Positions 28,001 to 39,205 of a stretch of DNA of 64,000 nucleotides are shown in pieces (position 1 is the stretch's first letter; the number at the start of each line of letters is the position of its first letter). A program made the translations under genes and the position numbers. The notes beneath the pieces were generated by a model, which ran no database searches, had not been told where the DNA came from, and worked only from the letters and a program-made list of their open reading frames with translations. The DNA comes from Omphiscola glabra (Eukaryota > Mollusca > Gastropoda > Lymnaeidae), in assembly GCA_964017045.1 (NCBI GenBank), contig OZ024798.1, forward strand, positions 31,238,347 to 31,302,346, read 5' to 3'.

Positions 28001-31000
28001 CATGTTTTATATTTCATTCATCATAATTAGTATTTTATAAGGATTGCAATTTTTTTATAAAATGTTAAATTCATTCTAATTTATCAAACAACTCTAATGA
28101 TGTATCTAATAAACATTTTATAAAAAAGCAAAGCATTGAAGGTTTTTATCACCTGGGCTAAATTATCTCATGTTTAGGAAAGTCATGAACTGGATCAAAT
28201 CCCGCAAAATGAAAGAAATCGAGAAGAAAAAGCATGAAAAGGTTTCACAGTGGGAAAAAGATTATGCCATGGACACTATGCCAGACCTTGGACTTTTTGA
28301 CGAGTATTTGGAAATGGGTAATGTGTTAAAACCCTTTACTCATTGGACTTATTGAGTTGGCTTTTAAAGAAAAATAAAGATAAATAAATTAAAACTACAG
28401 CCAAAGATCAGTGCTGAATCTCATTTATGTTAAAAATTGAATAAACTTGAGGCACCAAATAGAGATAAAATTTCTTATTTGTAAGTAAATTTTACTTTAA
28501 ATTGAAAATGATATTTGCAATTCATTATTTGTTTATTTGTTTAAAACTTTAGTGAAAAAGTGATACACTGCAAAATTAACGATAAAAAAACTACAAGATG
28601 AGGTTTAAGCAATGAAATAAAGTGGGTGGCTCAAAGTAAGAATATAATTTTAAATTACTGGTGACCCACCATATGATAATTTTCACCAGATAAGTGAATT
28701 ATTTAATCTCCAAATCGTGAATTTAATGTTTCTCATGCATTTTTCTACAGTGATTCAATATGGGTTTGTCACAATATTTGTAGCAGCCTTTCCGCTAGCC
28801 CCACTGTTTGCTCTCATCAACAATGTTGTGGAGATAAGACTAGATGCCTACAAGTTTGTCACACAGTGGAGGCGACCTCTGGCCATGAGGGCTCAAGATA
28901 TTGGTGAGTTTTTATTTTGCTTATTATTTTTCAAAACTTATTTAATGTATGTTACAGAAAGCACCTTTATCCCTTGCATTGTATATTAAACTTTTAAAGA
29001 TACAGACATGTCATCATTCTCCTTGCATATTTCACAGGTATATGGTTTGGAATTTTGCAAGGAATCTCAAAAGTGGCAGTCCTATCTAATGTAGGTTCAA
29101 TATTTCTCATTGAATTATTACTATTCATAAATATTTGTGGTAAATTTTAAAAGTATTATAGTATAAAAGTAAAAGGCTAAAACTGTTTCCTCCTGTTTTC
29201 CATTTATGGTATTTGCTTATATATTTGTTTCTATCCCAAAGGCTGTCATCATTGCATTCACCTCAGAATTTGTCCCAAAACTTGTTTACCAATATGTGTA
29301 CAGCACAAATCAGAACCTTGATGGTTATCTTACTTTTAGCCTTTCAACCTTCAATGTTTCTGACTTTGAAAAAGAGAGTCTGCCATATTCTTATGATGTT
29401 GAGGAATTTGGGAATGTGACTCACTGCAGGTTAGTATGGTCAATTCCTTTGAAGTCTTTCAAAGTTTATTTCAAGAAAAAAGTACAGTACCGGTAGTGTT
29501 GATGGTGATATGAGGGATATCTCATAACCTTAAAAATTTATACAAAATTGCATTTTTCAATTAAATATTTGACTAAGAAGAAAGTGATGTTTCAATAGAT
29601 ATCTCATTTTATTACACCCAAAATTGTGAAAAACAGTTTATATATTAGGCCTAGTGACTAGTGATAATTATTTTAAAATATTGTAAGCCATGCCTTGCAT
29701 TTTAATGAATGGATCAAGATTCTTTTTACTTTATTATTTCTGGATAAATCCTTAAGTCAGACTAATTTTACAGTAAAATGACTGTTTATTAACTTAATTT
29801 CAAAGGGAGTGTATTACAGACGTTTGATGGAAAAGGCAGGTTTTAATGAATTCGTTAATAGAAAAAGATGAAACAAAACTAGAAATGTTTAAGGAAAATG
29901 CCTTTTTTTATGGAGGAATCAAAACAAAGTGCACAAAGTAGTTTCCATTCTTAAATTTAAGAAATGATATAGTGAAACAAGGTATTTGAAAACCTGTAAA
30001 TAGGATGCAATAAAACAATGAATGTGTCTGCAAGAAGCAATCTCCAGCGAACAAACAATCCGTGATAAAAATATATAAATGCAAATAAACACTTAGCTGA
30101 AATGTATCCTAGGGGACAGCAAGAGGAAAGTATTCTACTCTACAAAACTATTGAAGAAGGAACGTGGAGAAAGAGTGAAATATTTCTTAAATACCATTCA
30201 TGTTAGGCACTACATTGTTTTACAAAGAAATAGCTTAAAGTAAGATGGATTGACTGATGTCTCTGTATCAGATATCAAAAGCTAAAGTTTTGTTAGCTTA
30301 TGGAAAGGGCTTATAAGTTATTTCAGATTATAATTTCACATTTAAAAACTCATTGAAGATGTGGTGGTGGCAGTTAGTAGTTTATCTTATAATATAAGAA
30401 TGCAGGGCAGGGGGCCTTCCACTAACACTCTTTCAGCAAGGGCAAGATCGCTAATGAAAGTTGAATGATTAGTATTTTAAAGACAAGGTGCATTTTTTAA
30501 AAAATTTGTAGTTCAAATTCATAGTTACACCCCTTGTGAATATTACTTTCTATACTTCATGTTTTATATATATATATCTATCTCCTCATTATAATTTTTT
30601 TAAATAAAATAATTTGTACGTATTAACAAAGATTTGTTAAATTAATAAAGAAAAATGAATGAGATTGAGAGCTTTAAAAAAAAAACTGTTAACTTATTGG
30701 TGCTTTTTTTTGTTTTTTTCTAATTTCAGATATCGAGATTACAGAAGTTCAGACAGCCCTTATGATTTAACCCTGCAGTACTGGCATATTCTTTCAATAA
30801 GGCTGGCTTTCATACTTGTCTTTGTGGTAAGACCTTATCAGTTTTCTTTTTTGTTATTTTTCACATGCTTACAGATACTTAATATAACCCAAGTAAGTTT
30901 TCATGACGCTAATGATATAGTTAAAAAATTATAAATACGGTATACAATGTATGAATATGATCAATAACTTTTTTTTCACGTTTTCAGCTATTTGTCTGGA

Positions 31001-31218
31001 TACTTTCCTGGTTGATTGGTTACATGGTACCCGATATGCCTCGAGCTGTTAAACTACAGATACTGAGAGAAAAATACTTAGCCAGAGAATCAATCCTGGA
31101 GTCAAATTCTATGAATAAACATACCAGCATCCCTTCAAGACAATCAGACAATGAAAATGGGACAACAAAAAATGGTGTAAGAGAAAGAAATGTAGATAAA
31201 TCACAGCCTCTATACTAA
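1046..31218 (+). CDS. ANO7: Anoctamin (TMEM16 family), ANO7-like; 24 exons, 5' end outside the window
   Basis: Exons I join: 1046-1113, 5330-5398, 8816-8995, 11312-11476, 12051-12178, 16363-16481, 16911-16966, 17284-17340, 18634-18698, 19097-19231, 19512-19678, 19990-20069, 20640-20702, 25485-25559, 26060-26261, 27207-27318, 27468-27525, 27674-27771, 28178-28317, 28751-28903, 29038-29090, 29242-29429, 30730-30826, 30988-31218. All have GT/AG borders and compatible phases, giving about 918 residues. The first exon starts inside a codon, so coding exons lie upstream. Seen: VDYVLVY and FTAPFSR in the cytosolic N-terminal domain, [32 protein letters not shown] at TM1, a cysteine-rich first loop ([11 protein letters not shown]), [47 protein letters not shown]. 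Family knowledge: calcium-activated chloride channels or lipid scramblases, dimeric, ten TM helices. ANO7 kinship is inferred from LGKVY, MVGKQ, FDEYLEMV and RAQDIGIWF. The channel or scramblase role cannot be read from sequence. Confidence 0.9.
1395..1669. repeat. Tandem repeat, 26-bp unit, about 10.6 copies
   Basis: Consensus GTTAGCTATACAGTAGGCCT plus ACACAA. Copies differ at a few sites and alternate GTTAGC/GCTAGC starts. It lies in the first visible anoctamin intron. Confidence 0.9.
2451..2501. repeat. Tandem repeat, 13-bp unit, 4 copies
   Basis: TTTGTAGACAGCG repeats four times with single changes, about 320 bases before the 18-bp minisatellite. Confidence 0.75.
2824..3139. repeat. 18-bp minisatellite with a 72-bp higher-order period
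   Basis: Unit TCTGCATCAAGCACTTCC. Because 18 is a multiple of three, the array is open on both strands (plus reads SASSTS; minus reads DAEEVL or MQRKCL). A variant pair of units (GAATCAAACACTCAC) returns every four units. The array is within an anoctamin intron and lacks splice support, so I do not call it a gene. Confidence 0.85.
3319..3516 (-). mobile_element. SPIN-like non-autonomous hAT element, second copy
   Basis: About 198 bp in the opposite orientation to the copy at 11.5 kb. The ends are CCAGTGGTTCTCAACC and GGTTGAGAACCGCTG, with the 8-bp duplication TGCTAAGC at 3311-3318 and 3517-3524. Internal GCGACCCCCAAA, TTTTCCGGTGGTCTTA and GGGTTGCGACCC match the other copy with some divergence. 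Confidence 0.85.
3829..3943. mobile_element. 115-bp inverted-repeat element
   Basis: CTACCACAAATGACATCCG at the left and the inverse CGGATTTCATTGGTGGTAG at the right bound a short GC-richer core with ACCCGGGTCCGAATGG. A related piece (ACCCGGGTGCGAATAGC) lies at about 4083-4100. Confidence 0.5.
4110..4661. mobile_element. Partial inverted copy of the 1-kb TIR element
   Basis: The right end reads GCGTGACGTTATTTATGGATGGCCCC, matching the terminal repeat of the element at 41859. The body matches through AACGGAGTGGGC, GTTAAGAATCCC and GCATTTACTAAGATCACC. Another partial duplicate of the first 200 bases lies at about 3576-3720. Confidence 0.55.
4907..5035 (+). mobile_element. Degenerate SPIN-like hAT fragment
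   Basis: It starts CAGCGGTTCTCAACAGCGG, with the first 12 or so bases of the terminal repeat duplicated. It continues GGGGTCGCATAAGACCATC and GTCGCCACAAC, collinear with the intact copies, but the right terminal repeat is lost. An AT-rich segment follows. Confidence 0.6.
6620..6636. repeat. G17 homopolymer
   Basis: Seventeen G in an anoctamin intron, preceded by shorter G runs (GGGGGGG at 6602, GGG at 6613), so a G-quadruplex-prone patch. Confidence 0.85.
7452..8262 (-). mobile_element. TX1-like (L1-type) LINE, C-terminal ORF2 remnant
   Basis: An open frame of 249 codons from 8201, extended upstream in frame to about 8262 by [17 protein letters not shown], typical of the post-RT region of TX1/L1 ORF2 proteins. 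The zinc knuckle [19 protein letters not shown] (CX2CX9HX4C) is intact. An in-frame stop and loss of homology at about 8262 show 5' truncation; the reverse transcriptase itself is absent. It lies antisense in an anoctamin intron. Confidence 0.8.
8340..8500 (-). mobile_element. LINE 3' tail (with conserved hairpin), minus copy
   Basis: On the minus strand: GGTTGGGCGAATACACATTT, later GTACAGCGTGGTAAGCCC, AGCCCTAGG, then CACTATAAAAAAAC and a TAA-like tail. The same order is seen at 48330-48536. It represents the 3' UTR of a 5'-truncated LINE next to the TX1 fragment. Confidence 0.6.
11506..11704 (+). mobile_element. SPIN-like non-autonomous hAT element, intact
   Basis: A 199-bp element in an anoctamin intron, 29 bases after the donor at 11477. 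Its ends are CAGCGGTTCTCAACC and GGTTGAGAACCACTG (inverted). It is flanked by a perfect 8-bp target duplication GTTTAGTA (11498-11505 and 11705-11712), the hAT signature. The internal GGGTCGCGACCCC and CCATCGGAAAACACATA segments match what I recall of SPIN_NA elements. There is no transposase, so it would need an autonomous partner. Confidence 0.88.
13011..13165 (+). mobile_element. Small TIR element (MITE), copy 1
   Basis: Starts CAGACCTGTTTACCCTCAAA and ends with the near-perfect inverse (GAGTAAACAGGTCTG); 155 bp, AT-rich inside. A second copy in inverse orientation lies at 62260-62411, so this is a dispersed family. It sits in an anoctamin intron. Confidence 0.75.
17563..18445 (-). mobile_element. 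CR1/jockey-type LINE, 3' part of the reverse transcriptase ORF
   Basis: A 251-codon frame (18318-17563) reads the RT thumb and C-terminal region ([59 protein letters not shown]). A shifted frame upstream (to about 18445) reads [20 protein letters not shown], the end of the palm. The break is at a T9 run near 18290. It is 5'-truncated, antisense, in an anoctamin intron. A 3' UTR with a TTCTGG repeat lies at 17480-17560. Confidence 0.85.
19738..19760. repeat. G23 homopolymer
   Basis: An uninterrupted run of 23 G on the transcribed gene's sense strand, 60 bases after the anoctamin donor at 19679. Such runs are polymorphic and can form G-quadruplexes in the pre-mRNA. Confidence 0.9.
21624..21653 (+). 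other. Candidate 30-nt alternative exon of the anoctamin
   Basis: Thirty bases between an AG (after a weak pyrimidine tract) and a GTAGGC donor read [10 protein letters not shown] with no stop, in frame with the phase-0 neighbours at 20702 and 25485. It lies in the same long intron as the 9-nt candidate and would add ten mostly charged residues to the TM2-TM3 loop. The acceptor is poor, so support is weaker. Confidence 0.28.
23370..23378 (+). other. Candidate 9-nt microexon of the anoctamin
   Basis: A long pyrimidine-rich acceptor ending TTATTATTACAG at 23369 is followed nine bases later by a good donor, GTAAGA. The nine bases read Asn-Gly-Pro in the anoctamin frame. Both neighbouring core exons (ending 20702, starting 25485) are phase 0, so inclusion or skipping keeps the frame. 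The position is the cytosolic loop between TM2 and TM3. Vertebrate ANO1 also has a short alternative exon (segment c, four residues) in this loop. No transcript data are available, so chance pairing of splice sites remains possible. Confidence 0.45.
27746..28845 (+). other. Calcium-binding residues of the anoctamin (TM6-TM8)
   Basis: In TMEM16A the two calcium ions are held by N650 and E654 (TM6), E702 and E705 (TM7), and E734 and D738 (TM8). The same residues with the same spacing are encoded here. They are Asn at 27746-27748 and Glu at 27758-27760 in the NNFKE motif; Glu at 28302-28304 and 28311-28313 in EYLE; and Glu at 28831-28833 and Asp at 28843-28845 in EIRLD. The residue numbers come from memory of the published structures. 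The inference is that the protein is calcium-gated, not a calcium-insensitive divergent paralogue. Confidence 0.85.
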
Positions 31219-34200
31219 AACTAAAGGAGTATTGGACGACAAACATACAGTAACAAAACTGTAATAGAAGTTCAAATATTACCGCTAGCCATATATTTTT
31301 ACACTCGTTTTGGGGAAACAATGTATAATACTGAAAAACTGTTATATTTTATAAGGTATAAATTAATTTGTCATCTGAAAACTCCTTGAAAGCACAAAGA
31401 ATTAATAACCGTAGTTTCATAATTATGTTTGATGGAATCTTTTCCCTAAAATTAGTAGGCCACATCTAAATATTAGTTTGGCTTTTTGAAAATTTAAACC
31501 TGGAATCACATATGCCTTAAATTGTTGGTTTGTATATATTTTTTTTTTATCTAGGACAATAGATCTATTTGGACAACTCTTTATACTTAATGTTACACAA
31601 GCGACTCTTTCATGTTACAAAGCTACAAGTATCTTGGCAATGCCAAATGTCTGTAGGCTTATTGCCTCCCTCAGTGCAAATTTAAATTTATTTAGTGTGA
31701 AATGCCACAAAAATAATTTTAAACTAGTGCTTAACCGGGTGCAGTTTCTTTACACCGGGTGCGGTTATTTTGAGAAAATACCCGGTGGGTCCCAGTGGTA
31801 CAAAAGTTAACTTCTCATTTTCTACAATATGCCGCCCTTTAAACAATAGGCTTACAGACAGTCCCAACCTTTCCCACCGGCCTTTAAACAATAGTCCTAC
31901 AGACAGTCCTACACCATTCCTGTGGCTCTTATAGATTAATATAAAAGTTGCCTCCCCCTAAAGAAGAAAATCAACCTGAACGGAGTTGACATCACGCATG
32001 AAAGATCGATGTGTGACAGTTTTTTTTTCTCTCTTACTCAATATAAAACGTGAAGTTGTGGGGAGGGCCGGTTGTGAAGAGGAAGCAGGACACACCAGAA
32101 GCTAAATATTTATAAGAGATACCGGTATCAGTCATTTAGTGCCCAGTTCAGTCATGCATACATGGGCCACCCTGTAACATTTCCACAAGGAAAGATTGCT
32201 TACATTTCAGGTATTTAAAAATGTTCTCATTATTCCTTCTTGACAGGCTGTAAACAAATACTATTGTGTCACCAGATATTTTTCTATAAATATATCCAAG
32301 CTTCATACAATGTTTACTTTATTTGTGGATTTAATGCATAAATTAACAAATTGTTCTTGATTATCTTGAGCTTTGAAAAAATTTAATACTTTGTCAATGA
32401 TTTGTGTTATTTTATTTTTAAAATAGACTACTGGTACATGTTAAATGTGTTGCTTGAAAAAATACAAATAATAGTATTTCAAACACACACCATTGTGGAT
32501 AACACTACTAGACTAGAAATAAAATGAAATAATCTTTACTTAAAATTAAGACAATATTTTAAAATGTAAGGTACTTTCTTGTGTATTGTAGTTTTTACCC
32601 TTTTAAAAAATTATTCTGAGTGATTGTAAATTTTACAATTGTTATAACTATTTTGAAATAAATAACTTGTAAAAAGCTGTGTTCTCTATAAATGAGCATG
32701 TTTTCTACAGTTATGTGACTGGATTAACAGCTCCAAAGCATTTATACCTGTCCTATTCTTTTAATAGTATAGATTTGATCTGATCTCTTTGATTTCTTGT
32801 CAGAACACCAAGTGTTTTAAAAGGAATGTCTCTGACTCTGAATTCAAAAATGTAAGCTCTTCCTGCTTGGGTCCAATTTTTATTTTGTTTTAACCTGTGA
32901 TTTTATCTCCAGTTTCCTTAACATTATAGTATACAATAAGTGCAATGTCTGATTTTGTTTTTTAAAATTAAATTTTCTTTAATATTTTAGACCAGCGGTT
33001 TTCAACCAGTTTGGAACATTTTTACTATCAAGTACCTGACATAAGGAAGATTTATCTCACTGCTCTAAATAGTACCACCTAAATAGTGTGGAAAAATATA
33101 TGTTGTAAGTAAGATATAAAAAAAGGTTGAAAATTGCTGTTAAAATTTTTTACTTCTATGTCTGCCTTACTTAAAAAACTTACCGCTTTATTCATCTAAA
33201 ATTCTGTGATATTCTGTGTCAAATTAATTTCTAAATGAAACTTTTTAAACTTGTCTCATCCATTGTTTTATTTTAAGAAAACTGTATCACATATTTATTA
33301 TGCATCTCTTGATAGTAATATTTGTTTGTTATTTTTTTTATTAATTAGAAACTTTGTATTATTTTTTTTTATGCTGTATGGATTAGAAGCTGTGAGCCTG
33401 TAATTGTGGGTGTTTGTTACCCTATAAAGTAAGTTTATTCTACCTACACAAATTTTCTTTAAACTGGTTCAATCTACAGAAATGTCTGTAAATATAAGTA
33501 GTAAAATTCAAATAAATTGGGTTGGACTGAGGGCTGAGATGAAGTTCAGCAACTGTAACATTACTTTGGTATAATCCTATTGAAAATATTTGTTTTTTCG
33601 TCTTCCATGTCAAATGACATTTAAGAAACAATCAAAAGATTTATGTACATAACCACATTCATTGTAAATTTTGGGAGATGAAGGTTTAAACTATATTATG
33701 TAATACCTTTGCGTTCATATATTTATTTGTTGCCCACATGTTTGTAGTTTAGTTGCGTCCCTTATTTCAGGTTGTTCCCTAACTTATTTTAAATATTTAC
33801 CTAACCTGTTTGCAGTCTCCCCCCTTATTATCAATTACAAAAATTAAGAAAGCATCTGAAAGCTGAAATTTTTTTTTGTTCTGTTGGGATTAAAATCTTG
33901 ATTCTATGAAGTACCAGTACGGGTTTGATACTAACTTACTATTCTTTAACTTATTTGCTTTTAATAGTTGTAACCCAGGCAAGATGTACAGGCAGTTTTC
34001 TGGGGGAAATTGAGATGTTGGTAAAAATGTTCTTTCTTTAACATTCTGATATACAACCATTCCTATGTTTCTTAAATCTGGGGCCTTATGTCATCCTGTA
34101 AAAAAAATGTTTTGGTGATTGCCTCTGTGTTCTGTTGTGCTATGTCATTCAAAGCCACAGTGTCAACTATTTCAAATGTAAAATCAATTTGAATTTTTGT

Positions 34201-36287
34201 GCATTTCTTTTACAAAATGTAGTACCCATTCACTTTTTAAAAAAAATAATTATCAATGAACACTGCAAAATATTAATGGCTTTATTGTTTGTTTTTTTTT
34301 ACAATTTTAAGAATCACTTTATAAGTAATACATGCATGTCTTTAATTTATTGTGCCATTTTTTACTCAGAAGTGGAGGGTGTCTTTAAGTTTAAGCAGTT
34401 TTGAAATATTGATCAATTATTATGTTCTTGTATTTTTATTATTTGTACCTCTCATCAATCAAATTGATAAAAACTTTTCATTGGTGTGTACTTTGTTTAA
34501 TTCAAACCTTTCACTTACTTTTTGAGAAAAATTAAAAAAACTGTTCTTATTTTTACTAAATTCCTTGTTTTCTTTGACAAATTTTAAATGTCATTTTAAT
34601 GTTGACTGCCCAGGCAGGGTAACTTTGCCTCTATTCCTGCCTTGGAATTGAATACATCTGTGATAATTTAAGTAAATAATCTTAAAAATATGGGGGAGAA
34701 AAATAGTATAACACCATAAATCAATTTCACACTCTTTCAATCACGCTTTCTTATGTCAGATTTAATTAAAAGACTTTTCAACACAATGCACAGCAAACAT
34801 TTATCATCGCTCTTCAAAATTCACATTCAGCTAATTATGATGAGCCATTGTGAAGATTTTTTTATATTACAATCACAATAACATTTGGAATAAGTGGCAT
34901 TGAAGAGAAGAATTTTAATTATATAGGGAATGATCATTATGGACCAATACCTTCCATGGTTGGCCTGAATATTGGCATGTCTCCAAGACTATAGTTAAGG
35001 TAATGTTTATGTAGATGGGTAACTTTTTTTAAAGCAATATACAAGTACAAGAAGAAAAAAAAGGGAAAGTTGTTATTCAAACTGTATTTGTCAACATTGT
35101 CAATTATGTTCTCATAAAATCAATATCTGTTAAGATAAAATACCAAAACACATATTTTTTTGGTCTAAAATTTCAGTTATTCAAAACAAAACAAAAGTTT
35201 CATGTTTACAATTTTGGATAGTCCTCCCACAATTTCACAAATTATAAAAGAATTACAAAACCATGAATAAACGTTCACACAATAATGTCCATGCAAACAA
35301 TACTCTGTAATCCAGTGTTTCCTAAACATTTTTATGTAAAATCCCTCATTAATTCCACTCCTACTCCTAGGATAGAGTTATAGCCCACAAAAGATATCCT
35401 TGCATATTTCTTTGGAAGTCCCTTGCTAAAATAAATGGGCTCATACACACAAGATGTTAAAATGTTAGAGTATGATCAAGAAGCAGATCATGTATGGTAG
35501 CATTTATTTGTCATCCTTTTTTCCCATGAAATCAAGGATTGAAAACTTGAAGTGAATTTTCAGGTAAAGAAGCAGATTTCTAGCTGTGGATAATTGTTAT
35601 AAATCCATTTTAATATAAGGCATTAATTAATATTACTTAATTAAAAACCTTTTAATATACATTTTTATGTGACTGCCGCATATAATTTTTAAAAAATAAA
35701 TTTATATAAAATACTTTTAACAATCACTCCATGTTAATTAATTAAAATGTTTCTTTTTTATTAATGCCATAATAATTTTTTAAGGCTTTTTAAATGCAAT
35801 TGAATAAAATAATTATAAGAGAAATAACTACTCTTTAATAATTTGATAAAATTCAATGTTCCTCTATAAAACAAAGAAACAAAGCTAGGTTTGTCTAACT
35901 TACAATTTACCTACCGTATGTAGGTTGTTAGGTACTTTGACAATATAACAACAAACTAATTTTTGAACTAAATAATAAAATAAATGTATAAAACACCCCC
36001 CTCTTAACATTTTACTTTAACATAACTGAAAATCAAACACAAAAGATAGTGAAAAAACATTAAAAGTTGATGTCTCACTCTTTCAAAGCATAATATAACA
36101 TGCAATGCTGAATCTAACAAAATCTATAAAACAAGTCTTTTAAAGAAATTCTTATGTAATATGAAATTCTGTAACAAATTAATCCTGGGAACCTATTTTT
36201 CTTGGTTCAATCTTTGCACAAATTTTTTATTATTTTGGTATGTGTCAACAAGTCCCATATACTGTACATTCCTAATTATACTTGTTA
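31219..36287. other. Anoctamin 3' region and intergenic space before TIMM13
   Basis: No further exons seen. The first part must hold the anoctamin 3' UTR; AATAAA at 32657-32662 is one candidate poly(A) signal but several others exist. An old hAT MITE lies at 32994-33139. The ACCGGGTGC motif occurs twice near 31733-31766. The remainder is AT-rich sequence in which I see nothing. The two genes converge here. Confidence 0.5.
32994..33139. mobile_element. Old hAT-type MITE
   Basis: Terminal inverted repeats CAGCGGTTTTCAACC and GGTTGAAAATTGCTG bound a 146-bp AT-rich segment in the region 3' of the anoctamin. No clear 8-bp duplication remains, so it is older than the other hAT copies. Confidence 0.55.
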
Positions 36288-39158
36288 TTATGACATTCGG
36301 CTTGATTCCCTCTGTAACCTTTGGCTATAAACTCTAGAAACAAGATTCCATGTGTCCATATATCTGTCCATACACATGGCAATACATTTCTGAAATGTAA
36401 AAATATATATATAAAAACCATTTTGGTGAATAATGCATGATATAAAAAAAATTTTGGTAAGAAATTATTTTGAATTAAATTTTCATCATAAACATAACAG
36501 CTTTACCAGATAGAAATTTCCATCAAAATCTACTACTTTAAAGCCTGCAATATGTTTATACTTACATTAATAAAAGTATTTTAAAAGAAAAATAGGATGT
36601 AATTTACTTACTTGTTCTGAATTGTCTAACGTGGTTCCAGGTTTAGCAATACACTTTTTATAACACTTTTCTGACATTTTCTGGGGGAGATATATTTGAA
36701 TATGACAATATTTATATCTATTTACTAGCTAAATATTGAAATTATTTATAAAATGAATACATAGAGCAGATGTAAGTTGAATGGCAAGAACTGGTGTATT
36801 CTTTTAAGTAATACATGGCAATAACCCTCTATTGGCTTTATGCAACTTACTTTAGATGAAACGATACACACAGATACAGTGGAGATAAATCAATAATTGA
36901 ATTAAACATTATAACTGGCAATGCAATAAACTCAATTTTAACATCTGCCTCTATCCGTAATCTACCAGTTTAGTTCATTCAAAACATGTCTTTAATAAGA
37001 ATTAAGAAAAACAGTACGAAAGTTAACACTGATAATTATCAGCAATCGTAGCTAAGAAACGGTAGACCATGTCATCATTCTTGAAATTGTTCATACTTCT
37101 ATCTACGATATTTCCGGCAACAATGATGTTGCACTTGTCATTTCACTGATGCATTGTGACAATTGCCTTTGACAATGGTTGTCAGAGCATGCTGACTTCC
37201 AGCCATTTATATTAATTAATTAATTGGCTGATTTCGAGTTAGCGGTAAGGCAGGCTATGTGTTCCAGGGTATATAGATAAAGGAGGTTCCCCAGGTCAAC
37301 CTCCGCCTATAGCTGTATGTGCTGTATTCAAAAGATTTCGATTTTTATCTTTGTGTTTACTTGATGCAAGTTTTTGTTTTCTCATGTTCTATCTTTTGAA
37401 GTGGGGGGAGGAGTCAACAGGAAATCCTTATATGAAGGACTAGGAGCAAGACCATTATTACAAGGGACATACTCAAGGCCATATTGAGTTTCCTAAAGAT
37501 TTCTGATCCCAGTACTGAAAAGAAAAAAGACATGCTGTGCAAAATTGGGAGAAGCTTATGTATCTCAAAGCAAATACAAAGAACTGTATCAGCATCAATA
37601 AAATGTAGCAATTAATGAACAAATTTAGGGAAAATAGGGCATCTTTGATGATGTATCAGTTACTGTAAAGACTGACATTTTGGAAAAATATTTGAATGAT
37701 GTTGTCTACAAATAGCCACAACTTTTTTTTATTTTTGAATCTATTCTTTTGAAATTTGAATATGTATTGTAGTATTGAATATAATGCTATAATTTTTTTT
37801 TTCCTTCTTTGTAAAGCTGTGAAGTTATGTTTTTGTCGACTTTAAAAACAAATGTCTAAAATAATAATAAATCAATTTTAGCAAGTATCTTTTGAAAAAA
37901 CACCTGATATCAATTAAAGAGCATGAAACTACATTTTAAACAATATATAATACTTGTGGGTAGCTACAAAATTACAGCCATGAAACACTTTGAATAAGTC
38001 ATAAAAAAACTTGAAAAAAATCTTCAGTTTTTTCAGTGTTTTTTTGCTGGCATCCGTCCGTCACAAGGTGACGATGGTGTGGAATTCGCAGGACGAAATC
38101 CACAAGGCCTGATATTATTCTTCTAGGATTATAATCAGGTTCCCAACAGCAAATTGCCTCTCTCTACGCCGCTGGGTAACCCAAGGGAACATCATGTGGA
38201 TTATACAGCTTGGCACCAGCGGCTTCGGAATGTTTCATTGTATCAATGTAATCCGCCTTCGGGGTGCTGGTGATGTTTTTACTTTGACTGTGCTTTGGTG
38301 GGGATTGAACTCCAGACCATGAACGTGAGATTTGCTCAGTTTAGACCACTCAGCCACCTAGCAGCATAGCTTTTGAAAGTTAATGCTAATTTAAATATGT
38401 TATGCAATTATAAATAAATTGTAGCTTATCTAACCTTGCAGAATATGTAAAATGAAATTAAGTAGTAGCCACTCTTATGTTACTGAAGTTTTAGCATACG
38501 GGATCTTCGATTTTCAACTAATCAAAAGACCTTACTTTTAGTGCACGTCTTTTTATTCACCTGTGCTTATTTTGAAGTTTTAGCAAGGACGTGTTTTTTT
38601 TTCCATTTCTTTTAAACTTCTTAAGTTTAATTTTAATAAAAATGAACGGAAAATTTCATTTATACTTCATATTAACCTATTGAGCATCAGATTTAGATTA
38701 TGATGCCAGTAATGCTCAGTGATAAGCGGGAAAATTATCACACATATCATACAGGTCCAAAAAATATTAGTCTAAGTCTATTCACTAAGACTAAGACCAG
38801 TGTTGGGCCAGAAAGTGTGTTTTTTCTCGAGAAACTGATTATATAACAATTCCCTTGTGGCATATTTTGATATGTGATTAAATATAAGATTTTTCTATAC
38901 CAAAGTTAAGTGAATATTTTTAAAATGTTTACTTAGTTTATGCCTTTAGACTTAAGAATTACAATATTCATTAAAATATAATAACATAGCATAAAATATC
39001 ATTAAATATAATTTATAATAATAGGCCCTACAAATAAGTTGGGTTGGGTCTAGGCCTAACCAAATAAGTTGTGTTGGGTCTAGGCCTAAACCCTAATATA
39101 GCATACTTTGTATTATACTATGTTAAATATGTCTATACTAGGCCTATAGCCTATGGAC

Positions 39159-39205
<47 letters not shown>

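Noticed and set aside
37414..37611. 65-codon minus-strand frame with a hydrophobic end
   Set aside because: No splice or family support; it lies inside TIMM13 intron 1 in ordinary AT-rich sequence.
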